64,000 bases of DNA from WHSW01 sp963821025 (GTDB lineage: Bacteria; Actinomycetota; Thermoleophilia; Solirubrobacterales; 70-9), in the NCBI GenBank assembly GCA_963821025.1, contig CAWGCG010000003.1, positions 682,001-746,000 on the forward strand, read 5' to 3'. A program made the position numbers and the translations under genes. Below the pieces are notes generated by a model that had not been told where the DNA came from, ran no database searches, and saw nothing but the letters and a program-made list of their open reading frames with translations. Shown in pieces: positions 44,692-53,217 of the stretch. How positions within the stretch are numbered: position 1 is the stretch's first letter; each line of letters opens with the position of its first letter.

Positions 44692-46310
44692 CTGCTTTTT
44701 CGGACCCGTGCCAGCACCCCGGCCAGGCGCGGCCAGGCCCGCGCCCTGCCTGCGCGAAGTGGCTCAGTCAGTCGCCACGACCTCGACCGCTCCAGCTCCG
44801 AGAGCGCCTCCTGGGCGCGCGAACGCTCGGCCTCGGCCCCCGACTCGCGCTCTGCGGCGGTTGCTGCGGCCTCGCGCGCTAGCTCCGCATCGGCGAGCGC
44901 CGCCGCAAAGTCCTCACGGATCGCCGCCAGCCGGGCGACCAACTCCGTCGCCGGTCTCTCGGCGAGCCCGGGGTCGGCGCCGAGCAGATCGATTCGGGCC
45001 GCGAGCGCATCGGCAAAGCTGCGCGCGAGCTCCCCGAGTAGCTCTCGCTCCGCCTCGGCGCGGAGCCGCAGCGCCCGTTGCTGACCGTCGGCGATCGCGC
45101 TCGACAGGGACTCGCGGGCGCGCTGGTCGTCGAGCAGCGCGATGATCGCCTCCGCGGCCGGCCCGGGCTCGGTGGCCGGATCGAGGATCAGCGCCTCGGG
45201 AAGCCCGAACGCGCGGCGCAGGCCCTCTGCCTTGTGGCGATAGTGGTCGGTGCCGGCAACCAGCGCGGCCGGGACGCCGACCATGAGCGAGGCGAGCGCC
45301 ACGTGGTACGAGCAACTCAAGGTGAGCCCCGCGCGGCGCATCTGCGCGGCCTGTTGGTCGATGCCCACCGGGCTCAGCTCGATCGGCTCGGCGACGGTCA
45401 GCGGCCGGCTCAGGTCGTTCGCCGCGGCGATGAAGCGCTCGAGCGCGGGACGCTCGCTCGTCCGGCTGTCCTCGAAGGCGAGCAGCGGCTGCAGCTCGAG
45501 CGTCTCGCTACGACTCGCAGCGATCGAGTCGACGACGCCCGAGAGGTACTCGGCCGGAGCCGCGGCATCCTCGGCGGTCCAGTCGTGTCCGGAGACGTGC
45601 AGGTTTACCCGCCGGCTGTCATGGTCGGGATCGCCGAGAGTGCCGATGAGCGGGGCCAGGGCCCCGATCGAATCGTCGGCGGTCTCCACCGCGGCGATCT
45701 GACGGCGCCCGCTGCCCGCAGGCAGCGTCGACCCCGCCGAGACCGGATCGCGAGCCCCGATGCTCGTGAGGCGCCCGAGCAGCCGCGCCTGGTCCGGGTC
45801 GAGGGCCTCCAGCCAGCCGGGCTCGATCTGGATCCCGGTCGAGACCAGCGTCGAGGCCTCCAGTCCCGAGCGCGCGCAGAGCTCGTCGACGGCAGCCACC
45901 ATCGCCAGCTTGCGCGCGCCCCAGCGCCGGCCCATGTAACCGCCGCCGTAGAGGTAGGTCGCCGCCCAGATCACCCCCGCCGGCAGCTCGGCCGGGCGCA
46001 GCTGTGCCGACCCGGGCGGCCCAGGAGCGCGACCGCGCTCGCACGCGAACAGCGCCCGGTGCGGATCCCAGCCCACGAGCGGGTTGAACTCGAGCGCCCG
46101 GCTGTTGTCTCGGTTGTCGGGGTCGATCACCGGGACCGCGGCGATCCGACCCCCGAGGCGCAGGACCAGTCGCGCGGCCTGCTCGAGCTGCATCCGGTCA
46201 CCGAAGTTGCCGATCCCGTCGTAGCCGCCGATCATGAAGACGATCCCGCGGGCCCCGCCGAGCGAGGACGCGAACGGCGGCGCGGCGCCCAGGGACAGGG
46301 CCTCGGTCAC
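44682..46310 (-). CDS. Polysaccharide pyruvyl transferase family protein with coiled-coil tail
   Basis: This 542-residue protein resembles polysaccharide pyruvyl transferases, which add pyruvate ketals to cell-surface glycans. FMIGGYDGIGNFGDRMQLEQ (about residues 25-44) matches the family's N-terminal GYxGxGNxGD motif. SCSYHVALASLMVGVPAALVAGTDHYRHKAEGL matches the C-terminal H...G.P.......K region. The last 120 residues are Glu/Ala-rich and probably coiled coil, ending in a basic segment. The start is GTG 46310 (VTEALSLGAAPPFASSL), overlapping the upstream PP-loop/glycosyltransferase gene, so the two act together. The acceptor is unknown. Confidence 0.7.
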   Translation of the reverse strand: MTEALSLGAAPPFASSLGGARGIVFMIGGYDGIGNFGDRMQLEQAARLVLRLGGRIAAVPVIDPDNRDNSRALEFNPLVGWDPHRALFACERGRAPGPPGSAQLRPAELPAGVIWAATYLYGGGYMGRRWGARKLAMVAAVDELCARSGLEASTLVSTGIQIEPGWLEALDPDQARLLGRLTSIGARDPVSAGSTLPAGSGRRQIAAVETADDSIGALAPLIGTLGDPDHDSRRVNLHVSGHDWTAEDAAAPAEYLSGVVDSIAASRSETLELQPLLAFEDSRTSERPALERFIAAANDLSRPLTVAEPIELSPVGIDQQAAQMRRAGLTLSCSYHVALASLMVGVPAALVAGTDHYRHKAEGLRRAFGLPEALILDPATEPGPAAEAIIALLDDQRARESLSSAIADGQQRALRLRAEAERELLGELARSFADALAARIDLLGADPGLAERPATELVARLAAIREDFAAALADAELAREAAATAAERESGAEAERSRAQEALSELERSRSWRLTEPLRAGRARAWPRLAGVLARVRKSSSS

Positions 46311-48460
46311 CTCGTCGCCACCGCTTTCGGTGGGCGCAGCGTGGCCGACTCGGGCGCGTCTTCGAGCCGGTCGAGCAAGGCGCGCGCGGGCACGAACCAG
46401 TCGCGGGCGCCGGCGGTGCTCACCGCGGCGGCGCGCATCGACCGGCAACCGCTGGGGCTGGCTCTCACCGCGAGCAGGTGCTCGATCACCGCAGCGACGC
46501 GCTCGGGCAGCGCCAGTCGTGGGTCGACCAGCAGACCGCAGACGCCGTCGGCGACCAGGTCGAGCCCCGGGTACTCGACGGCGATCACCACGCACCCGAA
46601 CGCCATCGCCTCCGCCACCAGCACGGACTCCGGCCGGTACGTATCGACGACGACGAGAACGTCCGCGCGCTCGAGCGCCGCGGCGCGCTCGCTCGCCGGC
46701 GCGCCCGGCTCGAGCGCCTGCAGCTCGAACCCGTCGCCGGCCGCTGCCAGCTGCAATTCGAGCGCCCCGAGCTCGACCTTGCCGGCCGGCGTCAGCAGCC
46801 GTAACGGCTGATCCTCGGAGTAGGCGCGAATCGACTTCGTCCGCACCAGCCTGCGGGCGTGAACCGGAGTTGCCGGCATCACTGTGGGCGCGATCGCGAG
46901 CGGCGCGATCGACTGGGCGGGGATCCCGAGGTTGGCAAGCGTCCGGCCGAGCCGGCGAGATGAGACCAGGTAGGCGTCCAACCGCGGCAGGTCCGCTCCC
47001 CCGGGTGCCGCGGTGAACAGGCCGACCCGTTGCCCCGCGCCACCGGCAAGGCCCGGTTGGCCGGCAGCATCCCAGCCCGCGCAGAGGATCAGGTCGGCCG
47101 CCTCGGCGAACAAGGCGAGCTCCCCGTCCTCGAGCTCCGAGAGCCAGGCCGCATCGCTGACCCCCGGCGGGAGCTCGAGCTCGCCGGCCGCCGGATCGTG
47201 CCCCGATCTCGCCACCACCCGGCTTCTGGTCCGTTCGTCCTGTCGGCGGATCGCCTCGAGCAGTCCCAGCGCCGCACGCGCATCATCGCGCTCGGGCGAG
47301 TCGACCAAAGCAAGCACGCTCGCCCGCGACGGCCTGCGCCGCCGCTCGACCGACCCGCGATTTCGTCGCGTCCAGTCGCCGAGAACGAACCGCTCGAGCG
47401 CCGCGCGCACGTCCGCGTTCGGGTGTTCACGACACTCGGCCTCGGTTCGCTCGTCGACATAGTCCTCGACGTAGGGCGGCTCCACGAAGGTTCGGGCGAG
47501 GCAGCCGAGATCAAGCACCGGGGGAAAGGTCGTGAACCGCTCGCGCAGCCCGAGCGCCTCGAGCAACAGCAGCGCCCGCAGGCACTTGAAGCAACGCCCG
47601 CAGTTGTCGGCGCTCTCGCCCCTCTCCTCGACGCATACTCTGAGGCACGAGGTGGCCGCCTCGCTATCGGCGAGTCGCTTGAACTTGTCCGCCCTGGTTC
47701 GGTCGCCGCCGAAGTGCACGGTATCCACCAAGCCGCCGCCCCACAGGTGATCCAGGCGCGGGCTCGTTCCGGCGGTTCGCCCGGACGAGTCGGGGGTGGC
47801 GCCAGCGATGTAGATCCGCCGGAATGCCGGCGACAGCGCCAGGGCGACGGTAGCGAGCGCGGCGCCGTGGGAGCCGAGCCATGAGCTGTAGTCGAACAGC
47901 AGTCGACGGACATTGGTGCGAACCGTCACCAGGGGCTTGCCGAGCAGCGCCGCCGCCTTCGCGCTGCTCGCGGCCAGCGCCTGCTCCAGCTGCGGACGGT
48001 CCGTGGCCAGGTCGAACCCGACGATCCGAATCAGGTGGGTGATGTCGGGGGCGTCGAGCGCGAGCTCGAACGAGTCAATCCCGCCGCTGAAGAAGGCGCC
48101 GACGCCGCGCTCGGCCGGCAAGTCGACGGGACCCGATGCGCTCGCACGGATCCCGACCGTGTCGGGCGCGCGATGATAGACCTCCCAGCTCGCCCGCTCG
48201 CTGACGAAGAAGTCCTGGATCGCGTCGAGGTTCGCGAGCAAGACCGGATCGACCGGGTCGCTGATTCGGAATGGCGAGCGCTGGCTCATCGCCGCGACCA
48301 GCGCCGCGGGGACCGCGGCATCCGTCGGCGGGACCAGCGGTTGGTCGGTGATCAACCACAGATCGATCAGGCGACCGTCGATCTGCACTGTCCACCGAAG
48401 CTCGGCCTCGCCTGCGGTGGCTGGGCCGACGACCGTCTCTTCACGGCTTGGGCCGGGCAC
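46307..48460 (-). CDS. PP-loop ATPase / glycosyltransferase-like fusion protein, copy 2
   Basis: A 717-residue two-part protein. Residues 118-310 form a PP-loop ATP-pyrophosphatase-like domain with SGGIDS (125-130) and a QueC-like cysteine cluster (C272, C276, C287, C290, C293 in SADNCGRCFKCLRALLLLEALG). Residues about 430-700 resemble a GT-B glycosyltransferase C-terminal half (ADLILCAGWDAAGQ; LDAYLVSSRRLG; LVAEAMAFGCVVIAVEYPGLD), although the usual EX7E pair is incomplete. PP-loop enzymes activate a carboxyl or amide by adenylation, so this may build and attach a modified sugar or cap. That is inference. It has a paralogue directly upstream, and the start is GTG 48460. Confidence 0.6.
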   Translation of the reverse strand: MPGPSREETVVGPATAGEAELRWTVQIDGRLIDLWLITDQPLVPPTDAAVPAALVAAMSQRSPFRISDPVDPVLLANLDAIQDFFVSERASWEVYHRAPDTVGIRASASGPVDLPAERGVGAFFSGGIDSFELALDAPDITHLIRIVGFDLATDRPQLEQALAASSAKAAALLGKPLVTVRTNVRRLLFDYSSWLGSHGAALATVALALSPAFRRIYIAGATPDSSGRTAGTSPRLDHLWGGGLVDTVHFGGDRTRADKFKRLADSEAATSCLRVCVEERGESADNCGRCFKCLRALLLLEALGLRERFTTFPPVLDLGCLARTFVEPPYVEDYVDERTEAECREHPNADVRAALERFVLGDWTRRNRGSVERRRRPSRASVLALVDSPERDDARAALGLLEAIRRQDERTRSRVVARSGHDPAAGELELPPGVSDAAWLSELEDGELALFAEAADLILCAGWDAAGQPGLAGGAGQRVGLFTAAPGGADLPRLDAYLVSSRRLGRTLANLGIPAQSIAPLAIAPTVMPATPVHARRLVRTKSIRAYSEDQPLRLLTPAGKVELGALELQLAAAGDGFELQALEPGAPASERAAALERADVLVVVDTYRPESVLVAEAMAFGCVVIAVEYPGLDLVADGVCGLLVDPRLALPERVAAVIEHLLAVRASPSGCRSMRAAAVSTAGARDWFVPARALLDRLEDAPESATLRPPKAVATR

Positions 48461-48476
48461 CGGCCAACGCTATCGC

Positions 48477-48620
48477 CTAACGCTCGAGCATCAGGGTGAC
48501 CCGGCCGTCGCCGACCAGCTCGACCTCCATCCGGGCTCCGAAGACGCCCCGCTTCGCGTCCAACCTCGCCAGCGAAGACGCGAACGGCGCCGCGGCGCCC
48601 AGCGACAGGACGTCGCTCAC
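48477..48620 (-). pseudogene. Tandem-duplication junction: 5' end of the pyruvyltransferase gene fused to the 3' end of dtd
   Basis: Between the two PP-loop/glycosyltransferase copies is a 47-codon frame. Its first half (GTG 48620, VSDVLSLGAAAPFASSL) copies the start of the pyruvyltransferase-like gene. Its second half (DAKRGVFGARMEVELVGDGRVTLMLER) copies the end of dtd at 50780. The join lies near 48557-48571. This is what a tandem duplication of [dtd 3' end - fusion gene - pyruvyltransferase 5' end] would leave. The product is probably not functional. Confidence 0.85.
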
Positions 48621-50764
48621 CCGGCCGCCCCCGCTGCGGTCAGCGTCGCCTGCCGGGGCGACTCGCCGAGCCGATCGAGCAATGCGCGCGCCGGCGCGAA
48701 CCAATCGCGCCCGGTGGCGCTCTGCACCGCGGCGGCGCGCATCGACCGGCAACCGGTCGGGCTGGCCCGCACCGCGAACACGTGGTCGCTTGCGGCGACG
48801 GCTCGTTCGCCCGGCCCGAGGCGCGGGTCGATCAGCAGGCCGGAGACGCCGTCGTCGATCAGGTCGAGCCCCGGGTGATCGACGGCGATCACCACGCAGG
48901 CGAAGGCCATCGCCTCGGCCACCAGGACGAGCTCCGGGCCACCCTCATCGATGGTCACCAAGGCGTCCGCGTTCTCGAGCGCCGCGGCCCTCTCACTCGG
49001 CCCGGCGCTGCGATCGAGCATTCGCAGGTCGAACCCGTGGCCGAGCGCGCCCAGCGCCGATTCGAGCCGCCCACGCACCAGCCCGCCGGCCGGCGCCAGC
49101 AGCCGCAGAGGCTCGTCCTCGGAGGGGGCGCGAGCCGACTTGCTCCGCACCAGCCCGCGGGCGTGCACCGGTGTCTCGGGCATCACCGTGGGCGCGATCG
49201 CGAGCGGTGCGATCGAGTCGGCCGCGATCCCGAGGTTGACCAGCGTGTGTCCGAGCCGCCGAGAGGAGGCCAGGTAGGCGTCCAAGCGCGGCAGCTCGGC
49301 GGTCGTGGGCGCCTCGGTGAACACGCCCACCAGCTGCGCCCCCTCACCGGCGAGGCTCGCTTGTCCAGCAGCATCCCAGCCGGCGCAGAGGATCAGGTCG
49401 GCGGCTCGGGCGAACGAGGCGAGCTCGGCGTCAGCGAGCTCCGCCAGCCAGGCCGCATCGCTGACGCCCGGAGGGAGCTCGAGCTCCCCGGCCGGAAACT
49501 CGGGCGTCGAGGTCGCCACCAGCCGACTCAGGGTCCGCTCGTCCTGTCGGCGCATCGCCTCGAGCAGTCCCAGCGCCGCACGCGCATCGTCGCGCTCGGG
49601 CGAATCCACCAAAGCAAGCACGCTCGCCGGCGACGGCCTGCGCCTCCGCTCGACCGACCCGCGATTTCGTCGCGCCCAGTCGCCGAAGACGTAGCGCTCG
49701 AACGCGTGCCGGAGGTCGGGGTTCGGATTGGCGCGGAACTCCGCTTCCATTGGCTCGCTGGCGTAATCCTCGGCGTAGAGGGGGTGAACATCGGTCTCGG
49801 CGATGCGTCCGAGGTCGAGCACCGGAGGGAAGGTCGTGAATCGATCGCGCAGCCCTAAGGCCTCCAGCAGCACCAGCGCCCGCAGGCACTTGAAGCAACG
49901 ACCGCAGTTGTCGGCTACCTCCCCACTCTCATCCGGGCACACCCGCAGGCATGTGGTCGCAGCCTTGCTCTCCGCGATGCGGACGAGCTTGTCCGCTCTG
50001 GTTTGGCCCCCGCCGAAGCGCACGGTCTGCACCAAACCACCGCCCCACAGGTGATCGAGACGCGGATCCGATCCGTCTGTTCGTCCGGAGGAGTCAGGCG
50101 GGCCGCTGGCGATGTAGATGCGCCGAAAGGACGGCGACAGCGCCAGCGCGACGGTGGCCAGCGCCGCACCGTAGGAGCCGTGCCAGGAGCTGTAGTCGAA
50201 GAGGATCTGGCGGACGTTGGTGCGCACCGTCACCAGCGGCTTGCCCAAGAGCGCTGCCGCTCGCGCGCTCTGCTCCGCTAGCGCTCGCTCGAGCTTCGGC
50301 TGGTCGGTCGCCAGATCGAAGCCGACGATCCGGATCAGGTGGGTGATGTCCGGGGCGTCGAGAGCAAGCTGAAACGAGTCGATCCCCGAGCTGAAGAACG
50401 CAGCGACTCCACGATCGGCCGAGAGCTCGACCGGCGGCGCCGTGCGTGCGCGGATCTCGACCCGGTCGGGCGCCTGGCGATAGATCTCCCAGCTGGCCCG
50501 CTCGCTGACATAGAAGTCCTGAATCGCGTCCAGGTTCGCAAGCAGGACGGGGTCGACCGGATCGCTGATCCGAAACGGGACCCGCTGGCTCATCGCCGCC
50601 ACCAACGCCGCCGGGACCGCGGCATCGGTCGGCGGGACCACGGGGAGATCGGTGGTCAACCAGAGGTCGATCGGTCGGTCATCGATCCGCAACGTCCAGC
50701 GAAGCTCGCCCTCGCCCGCGGTGGCTGGGCCGACGACCGTCTCCTGGCGGCTCGGGCCGGGCAC
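48617..50764 (-). CDS. PP-loop ATPase / glycosyltransferase-like fusion protein, copy 1
   Basis: This 715-residue paralogue of the 46307-48460 gene is collinear along its whole length (for example PGPSRQETVVGPATAGEGELRW; DPRLDHLWGGGLVQTVRFGG; NCGRCFKCLRAL; LVAEAMAFACVVIAVDHPG). It has the same N-terminal PP-loop and zinc-cysteine region and C-terminal glycosyltransferase-like region. Its PP-loop reads SSGIDS where copy 2 has SGGIDS, losing one conserved glycine, so adenylation activity may be altered. The start is GTG 50764, just after dtd, with flanking bases nearly identical to those before copy 2. Confidence 0.6.
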   Translation of the reverse strand: MPGPSRQETVVGPATAGEGELRWTLRIDDRPIDLWLTTDLPVVPPTDAAVPAALVAAMSQRVPFRISDPVDPVLLANLDAIQDFYVSERASWEIYRQAPDRVEIRARTAPPVELSADRGVAAFFSSGIDSFQLALDAPDITHLIRIVGFDLATDQPKLERALAEQSARAAALLGKPLVTVRTNVRQILFDYSSWHGSYGAALATVALALSPSFRRIYIASGPPDSSGRTDGSDPRLDHLWGGGLVQTVRFGGGQTRADKLVRIAESKAATTCLRVCPDESGEVADNCGRCFKCLRALVLLEALGLRDRFTTFPPVLDLGRIAETDVHPLYAEDYASEPMEAEFRANPNPDLRHAFERYVFGDWARRNRGSVERRRRPSPASVLALVDSPERDDARAALGLLEAMRRQDERTLSRLVATSTPEFPAGELELPPGVSDAAWLAELADAELASFARAADLILCAGWDAAGQASLAGEGAQLVGVFTEAPTTAELPRLDAYLASSRRLGHTLVNLGIAADSIAPLAIAPTVMPETPVHARGLVRSKSARAPSEDEPLRLLAPAGGLVRGRLESALGALGHGFDLRMLDRSAGPSERAAALENADALVTIDEGGPELVLVAEAMAFACVVIAVDHPGLDLIDDGVSGLLIDPRLGPGERAVAASDHVFAVRASPTGCRSMRAAAVQSATGRDWFAPARALLDRLGESPRQATLTAAGAAG

Positions 50765-50779
50765 CGGCCAACGCTATCG

Positions 50780-51196
50780 CTAACGCTCGAGCATCAGGGT
50801 GACCGGGCCATCCCCGACCAGCTTGACCTCCATCCGGGCGCCGAAGACGCCGCGCTTCGCCCCGAGGCGCTCACAGAAGTGCTCATAAAGCGGCTCGGCG
50901 GCCTCGGGCCGTGCCGCCTCGGCGTAGCTCGGCCGGTTTCCCTTGCGAGCGTCGCCGTAGAGGGTGAACTGGCTCACGCAGAGCAGCTCGCGGTCGCCGA
51001 GCGCTTCGTTCATTCGCCCCTGTGTGTCATCGAAGACGCGCAGCGAGCGAATCTTGTCGGCGAGGCGGTCGGCCTCGACCTCGGTGTCGCCGTCACGGAC
51101 GCCGAGCAGGACCACGAGGCCGGCTCCGATCGCCGCCACCTGCTCGCCGTCGACTCGAACCCGCGCCGAGCTGACGCGCTGGATCAGGGCGCGCAA
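50780..51196 (-). CDS. dtd: D-aminoacyl-tRNA deacylase
   Basis: DTD removes D-amino acids (and glycine) mischarged onto tRNA. The 138-residue protein is full length: MRALIQRVSSARVRVDGEQV, the active-site SQFTLYGDARKGNRPSY motif and the C-terminal FGARMEVKLVGDGPVTLMLER with the GPVT cross-subunit motif. It is followed by the two PP-loop/glycosyltransferase genes, and a copy of its last 27 codons remains at the duplication junction. Confidence 0.94.
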   Translation of the reverse strand: MRALIQRVSSARVRVDGEQVAAIGAGLVVLLGVRDGDTEVEADRLADKIRSLRVFDDTQGRMNEALGDRELLCVSQFTLYGDARKGNRPSYAEAARPEAAEPLYEHFCERLGAKRGVFGARMEVKLVGDGPVTLMLER

Positions 51197-51208
51197 CGGC
51201 GGTGCCGC

Positions 51209-51577
51209 TCAGGAGGCGCGGCGCAGACGAGCGCGATAGAGGCGGTAGTCGCTGCGCTCCGGACGTAGGTTCGAGGCGAGCGCGAGATGGTGGAGGGCGC
51301 GATCACGCTGGCCGGTGAGGCTGAGCGCCCGCCCGAGGCAGAAGTGGGCGTAGTCGTTGACCGGGTGGCTCTCGACCACCGCCTCGAACTCGGTCGCGGC
51401 CTCGGCGAACTGGCGGTTGCGAAAGTAAGCCCGCCCGAGTGCCTCGCGGACCGAGCTCTTCTCCGGCGCGCGCCGGGCGACCTCGGCCAGCGGCACGGTC
51501 GCCTCCCCGAAGCTGCCGTCCTCGAGCAGCTCGACGCCGCGTCGGTAGAGGGTGTACGTATCGCTGCGTGGTTCCAT
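51209..51577 (-). CDS. Tetratricopeptide-repeat protein
   Basis: This 122-residue protein is built of about three TPR helical pairs: YRRGVELLEDGSFGEATVPLAEVARRAPE, VREALGRAYFRNRQFAEAATEFEAVVESHP and AHFCLGRALSLTGQRDRALHHLALASNLRPE. TPRs mediate protein contacts, and the partner is unknown. It lies 12 bases upstream of dtd and just downstream of a heptamer array. Confidence 0.85.
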   Translation of the reverse strand: MEPRSDTYTLYRRGVELLEDGSFGEATVPLAEVARRAPEKSSVREALGRAYFRNRQFAEAATEFEAVVESHPVNDYAHFCLGRALSLTGQRDRALHHLALASNLRPERSDYRLYRARLRRAS

Positions 51578-51611
51578 GTGACCAGTGTAGGAAGCGGCGC
51601 AAGCAAGGGGC

Positions 51612-51691
51612 TAGTAGGCAGTTCGCAGTAGGCAGATGTGCGACTTTGATCCGCGTGCCAGGACTGCCTACTGCCTGCTGCCTACTGCCCG
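51612..51691. repeat. Inverted heptamer array (CAGTAGG family) without an ORF, at the coaBC 3' end
   Basis: Left arm units TAGTAGG, CAGTTCG, CAGTAGG, CAGATGT (51612-51639), a spacer, then right arm CTGCCTA, CTGCCTG, CTGCCTA, CTGCCCG (51664-51691). The arms are inverted and use the same heptamer as the element around the four-helix-bundle gene at 59171-59618. The right arm encodes the last coaBC codons (AVGSRQ) and its stop. Confidence 0.85.
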
Positions 51692-52912
51692 AATCGCCTC
51701 CACCCGATCGAGCACCGCCTCGGCCACGAGCTCCTTGCTGCGCAGCGATACGTGCTCCTCACCTCCGCGCTCCACGATCGTCACCTCGTTGGCATCGGAG
51801 TCGAAGCCGATCTCCGTCCGCGAGACGTCGTTGAAGACGATCGCGTCGATCCCCTTTCGCTCGAGCTTCTCGCGCGCGCGGGCGAGGGAGCCGCCGGTTT
51901 CCGCCGCAAAGCCGATCAGGGTCAGGTCGTCGCGACGTTCGCGCCCGACCGCGGCGAGGATGTCCTCGGTCGGCTCGAGCCGGAGCTCGAGCTCGTCGCT
52001 GCCGGCGCGTGAGATCTTCGCCGTCCGCGAATCGGCCGCGCGAAAGTCGGCCGGGGCCGCCGCCATCAACAGCACGTGGGCATCGGCAACCTCCGCCCCC
52101 ACCGCCGCCGCGAGCTCGGCGGTCGTCTCGACCTCGATCACTCGGACCCCGGCGGGGAGCGGCAGCGAGACGTTCGCGGCGATCATGGTGACGTCGGCGC
52201 CGCGGCGAGCCGCCGCCACCGCCAGCGACAATCCCATCCGGCCGCTCGAGCGGTTCCCGATGTAACGCACCGGATCGATCGGCTCGCGCGTGCCGCCGGC
52301 CGTCACCAGCACGCGAAGGCCGTCCCAGGACCCACTCGCGGTCGGCAGCATCGTCTCGACCTCGGCCAGCAGCCGCTCGGGGTCGGGCAGCCTGCCGACA
52401 CCGTGCTCACCGCGCGACGCGAGCGCGCCCTCGTCGGGCTCGATCACGCGCACGCCACGCTCGCGCAGAGTCGCCAGGTTGGCCCGGGTGGCCGCGTCCG
52501 CGTACATCCGGTCGTTCATCGCCGGGGCGACGGCGCGAGGAGCCGTGCAGGCGCAGAAGCTCGTGGTCAGCATCGAGTCACAGATCCCGGCGGCGAGCTT
52601 TGCGATCGTGTTCGCCGAGGCCGGGGCGACCAGAAACGCATCGGCGTTCTGGACGAGCTCGAGATGCCCGATCGGATCGTGGGCGGGCGGCTCGTCACCG
52701 GGAAAGGCGCCGCGCATCGGGTCGCGGTCGAACTCCCCGAAGAGCACCGGGGAACCGACGATCCCCTCGAACGACGCGGCGCCGACGAAGCGCTGCGCGC
52801 CGGCGGTCATCAGCACCCTGACGCCGTGACCGCGCTTGATTGCGAGCCGCGCCAGCTCGAGCGCTTTATATGCGGCGATCCCGCCGCTGACGCCGATCAG
52901 GATCCGGGCCAT
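51668..52912 (-). CDS. coaBC: Bifunctional phosphopantothenoylcysteine decarboxylase / phosphopantothenate-cysteine ligase
   Basis: CoaBC performs two successive steps of coenzyme A synthesis. The 414-residue protein has the flavin-dependent CoaC domain (ILIGVSGGIAAYKALELARL, the catalytic histidine in DPIGHLELVQ, VAPAMNDRMY). The CoaB domain has LVTAGGTREPIDPVRYIGNRSSGRMG and ADAHVLLMAAAPADFR. The final residues VGSRQ and the stop codon are encoded by a heptamer repeat array, so the native C-terminus has been replaced or extended. It follows rpoZ, as in other actinobacteria. Confidence 0.95.
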   Translation of the reverse strand: MARILIGVSGGIAAYKALELARLAIKRGHGVRVLMTAGAQRFVGAASFEGIVGSPVLFGEFDRDPMRGAFPGDEPPAHDPIGHLELVQNADAFLVAPASANTIAKLAAGICDSMLTTSFCACTAPRAVAPAMNDRMYADAATRANLATLRERGVRVIEPDEGALASRGEHGVGRLPDPERLLAEVETMLPTASGSWDGLRVLVTAGGTREPIDPVRYIGNRSSGRMGLSLAVAAARRGADVTMIAANVSLPLPAGVRVIEVETTAELAAAVGAEVADAHVLLMAAAPADFRAADSRTAKISRAGSDELELRLEPTEDILAAVGRERRDDLTLIGFAAETGGSLARAREKLERKGIDAIVFNDVSRTEIGFDSDANEVTIVERGGEEHVSLRSKELVAEAVLDRVEAIRAVGSRQ

Positions 52913-52972
52913 AGCCTGATCCTACGCGGGCGCCGGTTCGGTTCCGGGCGGGCACTTGCGCCCGCGCCAGCC

Positions 52973-53203
52973 TCAGGCGCGGTAGCGGTACTCGATCTTG
53001 CCCTGGGCGAGCTCTTCGAGCGCGATCGTCAGGTAGTTGCCGGTCTGGCTCTCGACCATCGGCGGCGTGTACTCCTCGTAGCTGCCCTCGCCGAGCGCCC
53101 GGTAGTAGCTGTTGAGCTGACGCGCGCGCTTGGCCGCCACCAGCACGGCGGCGTAATGGCTGTCGGTGCGGTCGAGCAGTTCATCGATTCTTGGCTTGAT
53201 CAT
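52973..53203 (-). CDS. rpoZ: DNA-directed RNA polymerase subunit omega
   Basis: Omega stabilises the beta' subunit of RNA polymerase. The 76-residue protein starts at ATG 53203 (MIKPRIDELLDRTDSHYAAVLVAAKRARQLNSYY) and carries the conserved LVAAKRARQLN core. It lies in the usual gmk-rpoZ-coaBC order. A longer frame upstream runs through the heptamer palindrome and is not homologous. Length is slightly short for actinobacteria. Confidence 0.9.
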   Translation of the reverse strand: MIKPRIDELLDRTDSHYAAVLVAAKRARQLNSYYRALGEGSYEEYTPPMVESQTGNYLTIALEELAQGKIEYRYRA

Positions 53204-53217
53204 CGGCGCTGAGTGTA

